The notes under the pieces were generated by a model. It was not told the DNA's origin and searched no databases. It saw only the letters and a program-made list of their open reading frames with translations. From contig JAENZX010000011.1 in NCBI GenBank assembly GCA_016841045.1, positions 30,194-94,193 of the forward strand: a stretch of DNA of 64,000 bases, written 5' to 3'. A program made the position numbers and the translations under genes. How positions within the stretch are numbered: the stretch's first letter is position 1; each line of letters begins with the position of its first letter. The DNA comes from Thermincola carboxydiphila (GTDB taxonomy: Bacteria; Bacillota; Thermincolia; Thermincolales; UBA2595). This document shows, piece by piece, positions 45,393 through 53,795 of the stretch.

Positions 45393-45593
45393 TTAAACCA
45401 TTCTTATTGCTTTGTTAGTACAAAAAACGGCACATTTACCACATCCCTGGCAGTAAGCATTAACAAAATACGGCTCATCGTCCTCTTCGCGTTCTATAGC
45501 CTGCGCTGGGCAGACTTCCTTGGCGGGGCAGTGAAGCGTTTTGTCACATTTTTCACATTTCTCCGGATCAATTACAGCTCTTATGTCTGGCAT
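45393..45593 (-). CDS. Ferredoxin-type 4Fe-4S protein
   Basis: 66 residues. CEKCDKTLHCPAKEVCP and CQGCGKCAVFC provide ligands for up to two clusters. The ATG at 45593 has GGGGGA eight bases upstream. It is the first gene of the selenoprotein operon, 50 bases after the operator, and could pass electrons to the redox proteins downstream. The extra Cys in the first motif (C-x2-C-x5-C-x5-C) is slightly unusual. Confidence 0.88.
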   Translation of the reverse strand: MPDIRAVIDPEKCEKCDKTLHCPAKEVCPAQAIEREEDDEPYFVNAYCQGCGKCAVFCTNKAIRMV

Positions 45594-45614
45594 TGTAAAT
45601 TCCCCCAATATATT

Positions 45615-45633
45615 AATACCCCTAAGGGGTATT
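45615..45633 (-). promoter_or_regulatory. CsoR/CstR-type operator
   Basis: AATACCCCTAAGGGGTATT is a 19-base palindrome of a C-tract and a G-tract around a TAA centre. It resembles operators of CsoR-family repressors (copper CsoR, persulfide CstR). It lies ten bases after the -10 element, over the transcription start. No csoR-family gene is in the window. Confidence 0.72.
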
Positions 45634-45642
45634 ACCTTTTAT

Positions 45643-45671
45643 ATTTTAACTTTCGCTATGCCCATTGTCAA
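45643..45671 (-). promoter_or_regulatory. Sigma-A promoter of the selenoprotein operon
   Basis: On the minus strand a perfect TTGACA and TAAAAT are separated by exactly 17 bases, directly before the palindromic operator. Confidence 0.85.
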
Positions 45672-45689
45672 TACGTATTTGCTGACAAT

Positions 45690-45724
45690 ATAACAAAAGC
45701 CGCTGGTTATTACCTCCAGCGGCC
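45690..45724 (-). terminator. Rho-independent terminator after trxB
   Basis: On the minus strand GCCGCTGG pairs with CCAGCGGC and TTTTGTTAT follows. It separates trxB and the pxp genes from the selenoprotein operon. Confidence 0.85.
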
Positions 45725-45754
45725 AGTAAAAATTCAATCCCGTAAACTTTGGGT

Positions 45755-46678
45755 TTAATCTTTGTATTCCAGATATTGTTCTGCTGTAACAGCTGCAATA
45801 GCTCCGTCGGCAACTGCGGTTACAACCTGACGAAGGGGAGTCTGCCGGACATCACCTGCTGCAAATACACCTTTTCTGGAAGTCTGCATCTTTGCATCTG
45901 TTATAATATAACCCCACTCATCCATATCAATAAAACCACGGAAGAGTTCAGCACTTGGTTCCTTACCGACATAAACAAATATCCCATCCACTGCAATAGC
46001 TTTTTCCTCATCAGTTTTTACATTCCTTACTTTAATTGCTTCCACATTATCTTTACCAAGAATACTGGTAACAACAGAGTCAAGGATAAACTCAATTTGG
46101 GGTGTGGACTTCGCTTTTTCCTGAAGAACTTTAGTAGCTCTCAACTCGTTCCTTCTATGGACAATGTAAACTTTCTCAGCAAACTTTGTCAGATATATAC
46201 CTTCCTGAACAGCTGAATCTCCTCCACCTACAACAGCAACCGTCTTACCTTGGAAAAACGCTGCATCACAGGTTGCACAATAAGACACTCCTCGACCGCG
46301 GTACTGTTCCTCTTCCGCGATACCAATAGGCTTTGACTTGGCTCCTGTTGCGAGTATCAAGGTCTTTGCAGCTATTTCGCCGTCAAAGGTCTTCACCAGA
46401 AAACCTCCCTCAGGCAGCTCTTCTACAGAAAGAACATCTGTATTTTTAACTTCCATCCCAAATCGCTGGGCCTGTGACAGCATTCTCATTGTGAGATCAA
46501 GGCCGGGCATTCCTTCAGGAAAACCAGGATAATTTTCTATATTATCAGTTGTAGAAGCCTGCCCTCCGGGCAGCCCCCTTTCTAACAGCACCGTTTTAAG
46601 CTTGGCTCTGGCCGCATACATCCCGGCAGATAGTCCTGCCGGCCCTCCTCCGATAATCACAACTTCATAATTTGTCAC
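45755..46678 (-). CDS. trxB: Thioredoxin reductase
   Basis: Flavoenzyme that reduces thioredoxin with NADPH. 307 residues from the GTG at 46678 (GAGGTGG upstream). IIGGGPAGLSAGMYAARA binds FAD, the redox Cys pair is CATCDAAFF, VVGGGDSAVQEG binds NADPH, and VFAAGDVRQTPLRQVVTAVADGAIAA closes the FAD site. It follows pxpC by 15 bases, so it is in the 5-oxoprolinase transcript rather than in the operon downstream. Confidence 0.95.
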   Translation of the reverse strand: MTNYEVVIIGGGPAGLSAGMYAARAKLKTVLLERGLPGGQASTTDNIENYPGFPEGMPGLDLTMRMLSQAQRFGMEVKNTDVLSVEELPEGGFLVKTFDGEIAAKTLILATGAKSKPIGIAEEEQYRGRGVSYCATCDAAFFQGKTVAVVGGGDSAVQEGIYLTKFAEKVYIVHRRNELRATKVLQEKAKSTPQIEFILDSVVTSILGKDNVEAIKVRNVKTDEEKAIAVDGIFVYVGKEPSAELFRGFIDMDEWGYIITDAKMQTSRKGVFAAGDVRQTPLRQVVTAVADGAIAAVTAEQYLEYKD

Positions 46679-46693
46679 AATAACCACCTCATA

Positions 46694-47722
46694 TTAATTA
46701 TTTTCTTTCATAATGGTTCTGTCAAAAATTACTTCATAAGTATTTTTTCTCGTATGATAAATGTATCTTTGTTTATATTCTTGTCCTATTTTTCTGAGCG
46801 TTTCATTCTGCACTCTTTCTGTTTCCAAAGCTTCTTTTATGTTAGTTTCTTCGAATTTCAGCTTGTCACCCGGAATCATCTGGCCTAATTTCCAGATATC
46901 CGAAGAAATCACACAACCAATCTGCGGGTATCCCCCAGTAGCCTGGGCATCATTAAGTAAAACTATAGGATTACCCGATGATGGTACCTGAATTGTTCCC
47001 GGTATAACCGGGTATGATTCTAAAATGGGATCAGCGTTTGTTCCAATAGATGTTAAACCATTTACAAAGCATCCCATTCTATTACATCTGTTAGTAACAG
47101 TAAAAGTTTGATTATACAGCTTTTTGTATTCAGACTCTTCAAAATTGTCGGCATTGATACCCTTTATTACTCTTACACAAAAAGGAGAATGATATTCGGG
47201 ACGATATTTCTCCGGAACAACTCGCAATAAAAGACCCCTTTGGCCGGCATACCGGCACGTTTCTAAAAGGTCCCCCGCCTGAAGACATCTACCGTTAACG
47301 CCGCCGAAACCGGCTGTCAGGAAGGTAGAACAGCTTCCCAGTATCTCTGGAACCTTAATACCTCCTGCAAAAGCAATATAGCTTCTGCAGCCCGATCTAC
47401 GATACCCCAGCTTTAAAGTTTCTCCAGCTTTGCACAAAACACTTTCCCACATAGGTATAGGTTTTCCTGACAATCGGGGCTCCATATCTGCTCCTGTAAT
47501 TGCAATCACAGTGTCTTTTAAAAAATAAAGTTCAGGACCTTGAAGGGCTGTTTCAAGACAGGGAGCACCAGTTTCATTCCCAGTCAGAATATTGGCCATC
47601 ATGAGAGCAAAACTGTCAATCCCGCCTGATATAGGTACTCCTAAATGTCTGTATCCAAATCTCCCCAAATCCTGAACAGTTGTCTGGAACCCTGGCTTTA
47701 TAACCCGAAAAGCAGCAGTCAC
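46694..47722 (-). CDS. pxpC: 5-oxoprolinase subunit C
   Basis: Part of the ATP-dependent 5-oxoprolinase PxpABC, which opens pyroglutamate to glutamate. 342 residues of the biotin-dependent carboxyltransferase-like (KipA/AHS2) fold: FQTTVQDLGRFGYRHLGVPISGG, IAITGADMEP and VLLNDAQATGGYPQIGCV are typical. The order pxpB-pxpA-pxpC is compact. It was formerly annotated as urea amidolyase-related or KipA. Confidence 0.93.
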   Translation of the reverse strand: MTAAFRVIKPGFQTTVQDLGRFGYRHLGVPISGGIDSFALMMANILTGNETGAPCLETALQGPELYFLKDTVIAITGADMEPRLSGKPIPMWESVLCKAGETLKLGYRRSGCRSYIAFAGGIKVPEILGSCSTFLTAGFGGVNGRCLQAGDLLETCRYAGQRGLLLRVVPEKYRPEYHSPFCVRVIKGINADNFEESEYKKLYNQTFTVTNRCNRMGCFVNGLTSIGTNADPILESYPVIPGTIQVPSSGNPIVLLNDAQATGGYPQIGCVISSDIWKLGQMIPGDKLKFEETNIKEALETERVQNETLRKIGQEYKQRYIYHTRKNTYEVIFDRTIMKENN

Positions 47723-47741
47723 AGAATCACCCTATCTATGT

Positions 47742-48515
47742 TTACCTTCTTGTATTTTCACTTCGTACAGGCTGTGATATTGAAATTCCATTAAAGTTAA
47801 GAGCCCTCTTTATCTCATTGGCTGTTTGAAGGGCCAGACTGTTGTCTCCATGGATACAAATAGTGTCCACCTCTAACCAAACTTCCTGACCACTAAGGGA
47901 AATAACCTTTTTTTCCTTAACCATCTTTACAGCCCTGTCAGCAGCAACGACAGGATCGGATATTATGGCATCAGATGAATTCCTGCCCACAAGACTGCCA
48001 TCCTGGTTGTAGTTCCGGTCGGCAAACCCCTCCTCGTAAACTCTTAGTCCCTTCTGTCGGGCCATTTGTACCAGTGGTGAACTGGCCAAGGCTATAAGGG
48101 CAGGCCCCTCTAACCTTAAGACAGCCTCAATTACTGCATTAGCAGTTTTTTCATCATATGCCGCTTTATTATAAAGCGCACCATGAGGCTTAACATGACT
48201 AACACTGCCACCAAGGGATTTTGCTATTGCAGATAATGCTCCGGCCTGATAAATTATAATACTTTTAATTTCTTCAGAACTCAAAGTCATATCCCGCCTG
48301 CCAAAGCCTGCCAAATCAGGATACCCTGGATGAGCTCCGATGGCAACCTTATTGGCCAAGCAAAGTTCTACGGTTGCCGCCATATGAAGCGGGTCACCTG
48401 CATGAAACCCACAGGCAATATTAGCAGAGGAAATAACACTTAGAATAGCTTCATCCTGTCCAAAGCGATAAATTCCAAAACCTTCGCCGATATCTGCGTT
48501 AAGATCGATGTACAT
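47742..48515 (-). CDS. pxpA: 5-oxoprolinase subunit A (LamB/YcsF family)
   Basis: 257 residues. MYIDLNADIGEGFGIYRFGQDE, SSANIACGFHAGDPLHM and HVKPHGALYNKA are the family signatures. The ATG at 48515 has CGGAGGTG upstream and follows the pxpB stop by two bases. Acts with PxpB and PxpC in the cytoplasm. Confidence 0.95.
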   Translation of the reverse strand: MYIDLNADIGEGFGIYRFGQDEAILSVISSANIACGFHAGDPLHMAATVELCLANKVAIGAHPGYPDLAGFGRRDMTLSSEEIKSIIIYQAGALSAIAKSLGGSVSHVKPHGALYNKAAYDEKTANAVIEAVLRLEGPALIALASSPLVQMARQKGLRVYEEGFADRNYNQDGSLVGRNSSDAIISDPVVAADRAVKMVKEKKVISLSGQEVWLEVDTICIHGDNSLALQTANEIKRALNFNGISISQPVRSENTRR

Positions 48516-48517
48516 AT

Positions 48518-49159
48518 TCACCTCCGTGAAAAGGTAACTATATCCCCAGGTTTTAAATAAGAAGGCGTGGGTTTATAAACATCAAACATTTTAACTGGTG
48601 TCCTGCCTATTACGTGCCAGCCCCCCGGTGAATCAAAGGGATAAATCCCTGTATGCTGCCCGGCGATAGCAACAGATCCAGCCGCAACAAAGGACGCCGG
48701 AACAGTTTTGCGGGCGATAACAAGTTTTTCGGGTAGTGGTCCCATATAAGGAAAGCCAGGCAAAAAGCCTATCCCAAAAACAGTGTATTTCTTTGAACAA
48801 TGCTCATGAATAATCTCTTCAGAAGTCATGTTTAGATTTTGTGCTAGTTTTTCAAGGTCGGGGCCGAATTCTCCCCCGTAAAATACAGGAATAGTGACCT
48901 CTTCTCCCGCCATTCCTACACAGCCTGACGATTGTCTCAGAAGAGACCTGATACATGCCTCCGCCTCATGCGGATATATTAGACTGTTGTCAAAATAAAT
49001 ACCAATGCTTGAATAACATAAAACAATATCTCTGACTCCATAAGTAAGTTTTTTCCTTAAATAGTTAAAATGGCTTCCAACTATATCAGGATATTCCTCC
49101 CGGTCACAAGGTTCATAACTAATAACCAGCGCACAATCTCCCAATAAATGGAATTTCAT
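48518..49159 (-). CDS. pxpB: 5-oxoprolinase subunit B (KipI family)
   Basis: 213 residues of the AHS1/KipI carboxyltransferase fold. IPVFYGGEFGPDLEKLA, FGIGFLPGFPYMGPLP and ALSGQHTGIYP-like AGQHTGIYPFDSPGGWHVIGRTP are typical. It is the first gene of the pxpB-A-C-trxB run. The ribosome site of the chosen ATG is weak. Confidence 0.93.
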   Translation of the reverse strand: MKFHLLGDCALVISYEPCDREEYPDIVGSHFNYLRKKLTYGVRDIVLCYSSIGIYFDNSLIYPHEAEACIRSLLRQSSGCVGMAGEEVTIPVFYGGEFGPDLEKLAQNLNMTSEEIIHEHCSKKYTVFGIGFLPGFPYMGPLPEKLVIARKTVPASFVAAGSVAIAGQHTGIYPFDSPGGWHVIGRTPVKMFDVYKPTPSYLKPGDIVTFSRR

Positions 49160-49312
49160 GAAATCATCAACTTCTGTTTCACTTACAAATACCCCCGTAA
49201 GGCATATGTAGTTTACAACTTCTTATGCTCGCCATATCTAACCCATACCCTTAGGTGCATTACAAAATACCCCTTAAACCAGATTATATTTTTGAAGGAG
49301 ATGAATGTCAAT

Positions 49313-49365
49313 GACTAAAAAAAATAAACCCCATCAGTTAAGCCTTAATTGCTCATAATGATGGG
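49313..49365 (-). terminator. Rho-independent terminator after the MazG-like gene
   Basis: On the minus strand CCCATCA pairs with TGATGGG over a long loop, followed by GTTTATTTTTTTT. The first arm lies in the last codons of the gene. Confidence 0.65.
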
Positions 49366-49682
49366 TCCTTTTTCGGTGTCCACCGCTTTGAATCTCTACG
49401 GCGATATTTTTCCATCATATCTGTAAAGGCTTTTTCTAAATCAAGTCCCATAGAGTTGGCCATACAGATAATTATAAACAGAATATCAGCCAGTTCAAGG
49501 GCAATATCTCCTTCTTTTTCACCCGGTTTCTTGGGCTTTTGCCCATAAAGATGATTAATTTCACGGGCTAGTTCGCCCACTTCCTCAGTCATTCTGGCAA
49601 GCATAGAAAGAGGCTGCCAATAGCCTTCTTCAAACTGACTTATCCAGTTGTCAACCTCTTTCTGCATATCCACAACTCGCAA
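49353..49682 (-). CDS. MazG-like nucleotide pyrophosphohydrolase
   Basis: 109 residues of the all-alpha NTP-PPase superfamily, which hydrolyses non-canonical or excess nucleoside triphosphates. The metal-binding acidic residues are in MTEEVGELAREINH (ExxE) and IALELADILFIIICMAN (ExxD). The single domain is as in the short MazG homologues. The start is a TTG with GGAGTGG upstream; an ATG five codons later is an alternative. Confidence 0.85.
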   Translation of the reverse strand: MRVVDMQKEVDNWISQFEEGYWQPLSMLARMTEEVGELAREINHLYGQKPKKPGEKEGDIALELADILFIIICMANSMGLDLEKAFTDMMEKYRRRDSKRWTPKKDPSL

Positions 49683-49764
49683 AATTTACCACTCCAACAT
49701 TAATATAACAATATGTTAAACTAAAGCGGGGTATTTGTAAACCCGTGTAAAAACTGACCAAATT

Positions 49765-50361
49765 TTAATGCTGCATTCCTATGTATTGATACAAAACAAT
49801 AATTGTATACCTTCCTCTTTCACAATGTACACGCACAAATCCCTTAGGAATAATCATAGAGTCAAGTATGGAAAGTGAAAACCCCTTGGTTTCCACCAGA
49901 AAAAACCCGCCCGGAGACATTTTTTCTGCTAACGTTCCCAAAAAACCATTTCTCTCCGATTCAGAAATGATATTAAGCACAAATGTACATATAGTTACGT
50001 CAATTTTTGAATTGAGACCTTTTATCTCTTCTGGCAGAATACATTTAAGCCTGGGCATGCATTGAATTTTATTCTTTTGGGGCAGGTCGACTGCATAGAC
50101 CTCGTATCCTTTCCGGTGTAAATACATAGAGTTCCTTAAGTTTCCTGAACCAAAATCCAGAGCAACCTTGTTTTTACTTCTGTCAAACAAGGGAACATAT
50201 TTTTTAAGGCTGTGAGCAGGTTTAACCAGCATAATACCACCCTGTTCGGATAAAACTTTTGAATTACTTATGTCTACACATTGAATTATCATTTCTATTG
50301 GATTATCGTTTTCTTTAGTATTTTGGAATGTAATGTCCTTTAATATTCCTCCAGTAATCAA
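49765..50361 (-). CDS. SAM-dependent methyltransferase (class I)
   Basis: 198 residues in the longest frame. KVALDFGSGNLRNSMYLHRKGYEVYAVDLP is a motif I/II SAM site, then VTICTFVLNIISESERNGFL and MSPGGFFLVETKG complete a Rossmann methyltransferase. The start is unclear: the TTG at 50361 or an ATG at about 50232 (GGGTGG upstream), which would keep the whole SAM domain. Substrate unknown. It stands alone beside the NERD kinase gene. Confidence 0.75.
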   Translation of the reverse strand: MITGGILKDITFQNTKENDNPIEMIIQCVDISNSKVLSEQGGIMLVKPAHSLKKYVPLFDRSKNKVALDFGSGNLRNSMYLHRKGYEVYAVDLPQKNKIQCMPRLKCILPEEIKGLNSKIDVTICTFVLNIISESERNGFLGTLAEKMSPGGFFLVETKGFSLSILDSMIIPKGFVRVHCERGRYTIIVLYQYIGMQH

Positions 50362-50430
50362 TTTGGTATTGTATCATATCAAAAACCAACTATAAAAGTT
50401 ACAAAAAAAGTAGTTCCTTAAGTTAAGGAA

Positions 50431-52764
50431 CTACCACCCAACATCAAAAACATATGCTTGTTGTCCCATTAGGACATCATTAGACGACCCAAGAATAAAT
50501 CTGGCAGACCGGAACTTAATATCCAAGGGTTCAATAAACAATACAGTCTTTCTTTCCTGGCCGGGAATTAGCTGAAAAATATTCTGATCATCTATACCAT
50601 AGCTATTCTTTAGCTCTTTGAAATCCCTCAGTCCCTGCTTACCAATAGGATTTGATAACACTATCACATCATCATCAGCACCCTCGTTTCGGATACTTAA
50701 ATATAACCGTGTTTCTTTTTCCGAAAACTCTACTTTTTCCAGCTCAACTACCTTGCTTTCTTGTTTTATGATTGCTTCTTTAGGATAAACAGTAAATTGG
50801 GATGGGGATAAGAAAGTCCATGGATCATTCATTGCCTCTACTTTGTCTGCTACAACTACAGGTGTTTTTTCACCCTGGTTTTCTGTCCCCTGCATACTTC
50901 CGGTAATCTCAACATTAAAAGCTACCGGGATATCAAAATGCGGTCGGTTATAAATCACTATTACTGATCTGTCAATACTTTCAGTCCCTATTCTAAGAGC
51001 CAGTTCAAATTTAGTATTTTTTTCTGTGATTTGTATAACTTTTTTGACTCTGCCAACAAGATTAACAGGAATACCGGTATAATAGTTAGGGTCATCAAAT
51101 AATGGTTTTATATTCTGGTTAGTAAAACCTAACTGTTTAGTTACTGCAATTTTACTGGAAAGCTGCTTGGAATCCCTGTAACTTTGAACCCCAAGGATAC
51201 CCACAAACACTATAAGGCTTAGAATTGTTATTGCAGCAAAAAGCTTCCTTTCTGTACCAAGATAAGGACGGAAATATGCAGGCACGAATCTAACCCAGCT
51301 TTTGCCGATTTTCTCTCTAAGATGTCCTGTAGTTAATATTTCTACAATTGCATTTTCTAAATCTGAGACACTTTCAAATCTTTCGACCGGGTCTTTCTCA
51401 AGGGCTTTAAGAATAACGGCTTCAAGGTCAGCAGAAATCTCGCTGTTAAGCTTTCTCGGTGGCACCGGCTCGTGGCGAGTAATCTTGCGAATAATTTCAC
51501 CGACGTATTCCCCATCAAAGGGCATTTCCCCTGTCAGGATATAGTATAAAACTACTCCCAGGGAAAAAACATCGGATTTTTCTGTAGTTGTTCCACTTGC
51601 AATCTGCTCCGGAGCCATAATAATAGGTGTGCCGGCACCGGTATTTTCCATTGTCAGGTCAGTAGTATTAATAAGTTTCGCAATTCCAAAATCAGTAACT
51701 TTGGGTTTGCCGTCAAGGTCTATCAGAATATTTGAAGGCTTTAGATCCCTATGAATAACATTGTTATCGTGAGCATATTGAAGAGCACTGCAAATATCTT
51801 TAAATAGAGTTAAACTTTCGACAATAGATGGTTTGTGTTCACGAACATACTGATCAAGGGTTTCTCCCTCAATCATCTCCATAACAATATAATATTCTCC
51901 CGACTTTTCAAAATAATCGTACACCGCGATGATATTTTCGTGATTTAGTCCGGATGTTATCTGAGCTTCTCTGTAGAATCTGGAAATAGCATTGGGGTCA
52001 TTTTGATTCTGCAGTTGAAGTTTCTTAACTGCTATTTCTTTATCAAGTTTGTAATCATACCCTCTAAATATAATAGCAAAATTACCTCTGCCAAGTTCTT
52101 CAAAAATCTCATACCGGTTTGGATTGTCACTTGAAACATCCTGAAGTTTATCAAGAGAAAAATAAGCGGTTTGATCTCTTTGATTCACCGGTACAATAAC
52201 TTCAGAAAAATCATTTATTTGCTCCATTTCATACGAAGCGCCCTGTCTTGTTTTAATAAATTCAATAAGTTCGTCAATTTTTAAGACTTTTATCTGACCA
52301 ACATATCCTGAACGCGTAAATTTCATATTGGTCAAATCAACATCATCATGGGCAAATACTACAACAGAATACACTTTTATATGTGCTTTTTTGCCCGTTT
52401 CGTACGCATACTTTGAACCTAGATATGACCTTACAACCTTGCCATACTGATTCACCTGGTTAGCAGGGTTTCCAATTTTAACCTTGCTGCCTTTGGCCGA
52501 CCTTGTTCTTTCCTGGACCCAGTTTCCCATCATTCCACCAGATATGTTACCCTGCATATTTTTTGTTTCAATAACAAAAATGCCATTAGGTCCTATAACA
52601 ACATGGTCAATATCAAATGTACCACCATGGTAATAAACACGAGGGGAATTAAGGATGACATAACTATCAGGCAAATTCTCAGCCAGAACCTGTGAAACTT
52701 TTTCCTCACCTGGTTGTCCATAAACTCCTGATATTTTGGATACAGGTTTTAGAACTTTGCCCAT
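50431..52764 (-). CDS. NERD domain receptor-type Ser/Thr protein kinase
   Basis: 777 residues. An N-terminal nuclease-related NERD domain (about 15-130: GTFDIDHVVIGPNGIFVIETKN, PANQVNQYGKVVRSYL) is followed by a PknB-like kinase domain (about 210-480: GRGNFAIIFRGYD, AVKKL, HRDLKPSNILID, DFGIAK, MAPEQ), one transmembrane helix (about 500-522, LFAAITILSLIVFVGILGVQS) and a C-terminal extracellular beta-rich part of about 250 residues with an OB-like NLVGRVKKVIQI segment. All catalytic kinase residues are present. The NERD domain has the D-x(n)-ExK nuclease motif. Role unknown. Confidence 0.9.
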   Translation of the reverse strand: MGKVLKPVSKISGVYGQPGEEKVSQVLAENLPDSYVILNSPRVYYHGGTFDIDHVVIGPNGIFVIETKNMQGNISGGMMGNWVQERTRSAKGSKVKIGNPANQVNQYGKVVRSYLGSKYAYETGKKAHIKVYSVVVFAHDDVDLTNMKFTRSGYVGQIKVLKIDELIEFIKTRQGASYEMEQINDFSEVIVPVNQRDQTAYFSLDKLQDVSSDNPNRYEIFEELGRGNFAIIFRGYDYKLDKEIAVKKLQLQNQNDPNAISRFYREAQITSGLNHENIIAVYDYFEKSGEYYIVMEMIEGETLDQYVREHKPSIVESLTLFKDICSALQYAHDNNVIHRDLKPSNILIDLDGKPKVTDFGIAKLINTTDLTMENTGAGTPIIMAPEQIASGTTTEKSDVFSLGVVLYYILTGEMPFDGEYVGEIIRKITRHEPVPPRKLNSEISADLEAVILKALEKDPVERFESVSDLENAIVEILTTGHLREKIGKSWVRFVPAYFRPYLGTERKLFAAITILSLIVFVGILGVQSYRDSKQLSSKIAVTKQLGFTNQNIKPLFDDPNYYTGIPVNLVGRVKKVIQITEKNTKFELALRIGTESIDRSVIVIYNRPHFDIPVAFNVEITGSMQGTENQGEKTPVVVADKVEAMNDPWTFLSPSQFTVYPKEAIIKQESKVVELEKVEFSEKETRLYLSIRNEGADDDVIVLSNPIGKQGLRDFKELKNSYGIDDQNIFQLIPGQERKTVLFIEPLDIKFRSARFILGSSNDVLMGQQAYVFDVGW

Positions 52765-52852
52765 TGTCACTCCCCCCTCTCATGTTTTAACAAAGTGGCT
52801 AACATTATATTTTTCTACATTTAGCTTACAAATCCTGCAATTTGTTTGATGC

Positions 52853-52881
52853 TTGACATTCAAGTTTTTTTCGAGTATATT
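52853..52881 (+). promoter_or_regulatory. Sigma-A promoter of tRNA-Arg
   Basis: A perfect TTGACA and TATATT are separated by 17 bases, 25 bases before the tRNA. Confidence 0.85.
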
Positions 52882-52906
52882 AGTTATTGTCTTTAAAACA
52901 CTATAT

Positions 52907-52981
52907 GCGCCCGTAGCTCAGTGGATAGAGCACAGGTCTCCGGAACCTGGTGCGTAGGTTCGATTCCTACCGGGCGCACCA
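52907..52981 (+). tRNA. tRNA-Arg (anticodon CCG)
   Basis: Complete cloverleaf: acceptor stem GCGCCCG/CGGGCGC, D arm GCTC-GAGC, anticodon stem CAGGT/ACCTG with loop CTCCGGA (anticodon CCG, reads CGG), T arm GTAGG-TTCGATT-CCTAC, discriminator A and an encoded CCA end. A promoter and a terminator flank it. Confidence 0.97.
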
Positions 52982-52993
52982 TCTAAAAGAAAT

Positions 52994-53017
52994 AAGCACC
53001 AGTAGTGGTGCTTTTTT
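52994..53017 (+). terminator. Terminator after tRNA-Arg
   Basis: AAGCACCA pairs with TGGTGCTT around GTAG and is followed by TTTT, 13 bases beyond the CCA end. Confidence 0.9.
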
Positions 53018-53081
53018 GTATTCTTGCTGTGTATTAATTATATATTATTTTATATACTTTTTCTACTGTTTTTATATACCG

Positions 53082-53222
53082 TCATATATTACCGGTCTTT
53101 TTTTCATATATTGGGGTAGGCTGTTTTACGCACGATTCCTCGTTTTGCTCATCCTCGAATTCACTGTCGATTGGCTCAAGACCAATTTCCTCCAGTATTT
53201 TCTTAATGAGATCAATTGACAA
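53082..53222 (-). CDS. Putative small protein of 46 residues
   Basis: A TTG start at 53222 has GGGGGGAT four bases upstream. The product reads MSIDLIKKILEEIGLEPIDS then an acidic EFEDEQNEE tail. It is an amphipathic helix plus a disordered acidic tail. Support is only the ribosome site and the biased composition; it could be spurious. Confidence 0.4.
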   Translation of the reverse strand: MSIDLIKKILEEIGLEPIDSEFEDEQNEESCVKQPTPIYEKKTGNI

Positions 53223-53419
53223 TTGTATCCCCCCATTCTGAAGAAATAAAAAACATAGGCCGGATAAACCTATGCCGCTAAGAAATTGATGTTATATTAT
53301 AATATGTAAATAATATAATAAATATGAATTAAAAATATTTTGGAATTAACATTTAAATTGTCACATGGCAAAACTTTTTAAATAACATATAACATCTAAT
53401 AATTTAGGAGGTTTCGCCA

Positions 53420-53725
53420 GTGCTAATAGTTATCAATAAAATAACATTCCGCAGCGGTCATTTTGAAAAAGTTATTCCCCTAATTCGAGATAACGTAAAA
53501 ATCGGAATGGATCTAAATGGTTGCATTGAAGGTCATATTACAAGATGTGTTGATAATAACAATGAAATCATGGTTTACTCACGGTGGCAGAGTAATGAAG
53601 ACTATGAAGCAGCAAAAAAGATTCTAAAGAAAGATTCCCGCACCAAAAAACTTATGTTTCAGTTTTTACCACATGTCACCAATTATGAAACCATGGTCTA
53701 CGAAATTCTACCCTTTAGTTTATAG
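53420..53725 (+). CDS. Antibiotic biosynthesis monooxygenase (ABM) domain-like protein
   Basis: 101 residues in a ferredoxin-like fold: ITFRSGHFEKVIPLIRDN, then GCIEGHITRCVDNNNEIMVYSRWQSNEDYEAA is the usual ABM pattern with the W-x-S/N-x-E strand. The start is a GTG with AGGAGG upstream, and a terminator follows. Function could be heme, quinone or stress related; not determinable here. Confidence 0.75.
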   Translation: MLIVINKITFRSGHFEKVIPLIRDNVKIGMDLNGCIEGHITRCVDNNNEIMVYSRWQSNEDYEAAKKILKKDSRTKKLMFQFLPHVTNYETMVYEILPFSL

Positions 53726-53761
53726 TTAAACTTCCGCACCTGCATTAATCGTCTAAAAAAT

Positions 53762-53795
53762 ACGAAAGTCTGCCTTAAAGAGGCAGACTTAATTA
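53762..53795. terminator. Bidirectional terminator
   Basis: AAGTCTGCC pairs with GGCAGACTT around TTAAAGA. It lies between the convergent ABM-like gene and the endonuclease III-like gene and suits both. Confidence 0.85.

Noticed and set aside
52950..53219. Plus-strand open frame overlapping the 3' end of tRNA-Arg
   Set aside because: It starts inside the tRNA, has no ribosome site and crosses the tRNA terminator; its hydrophobic product is an artefact of T-rich sequence.
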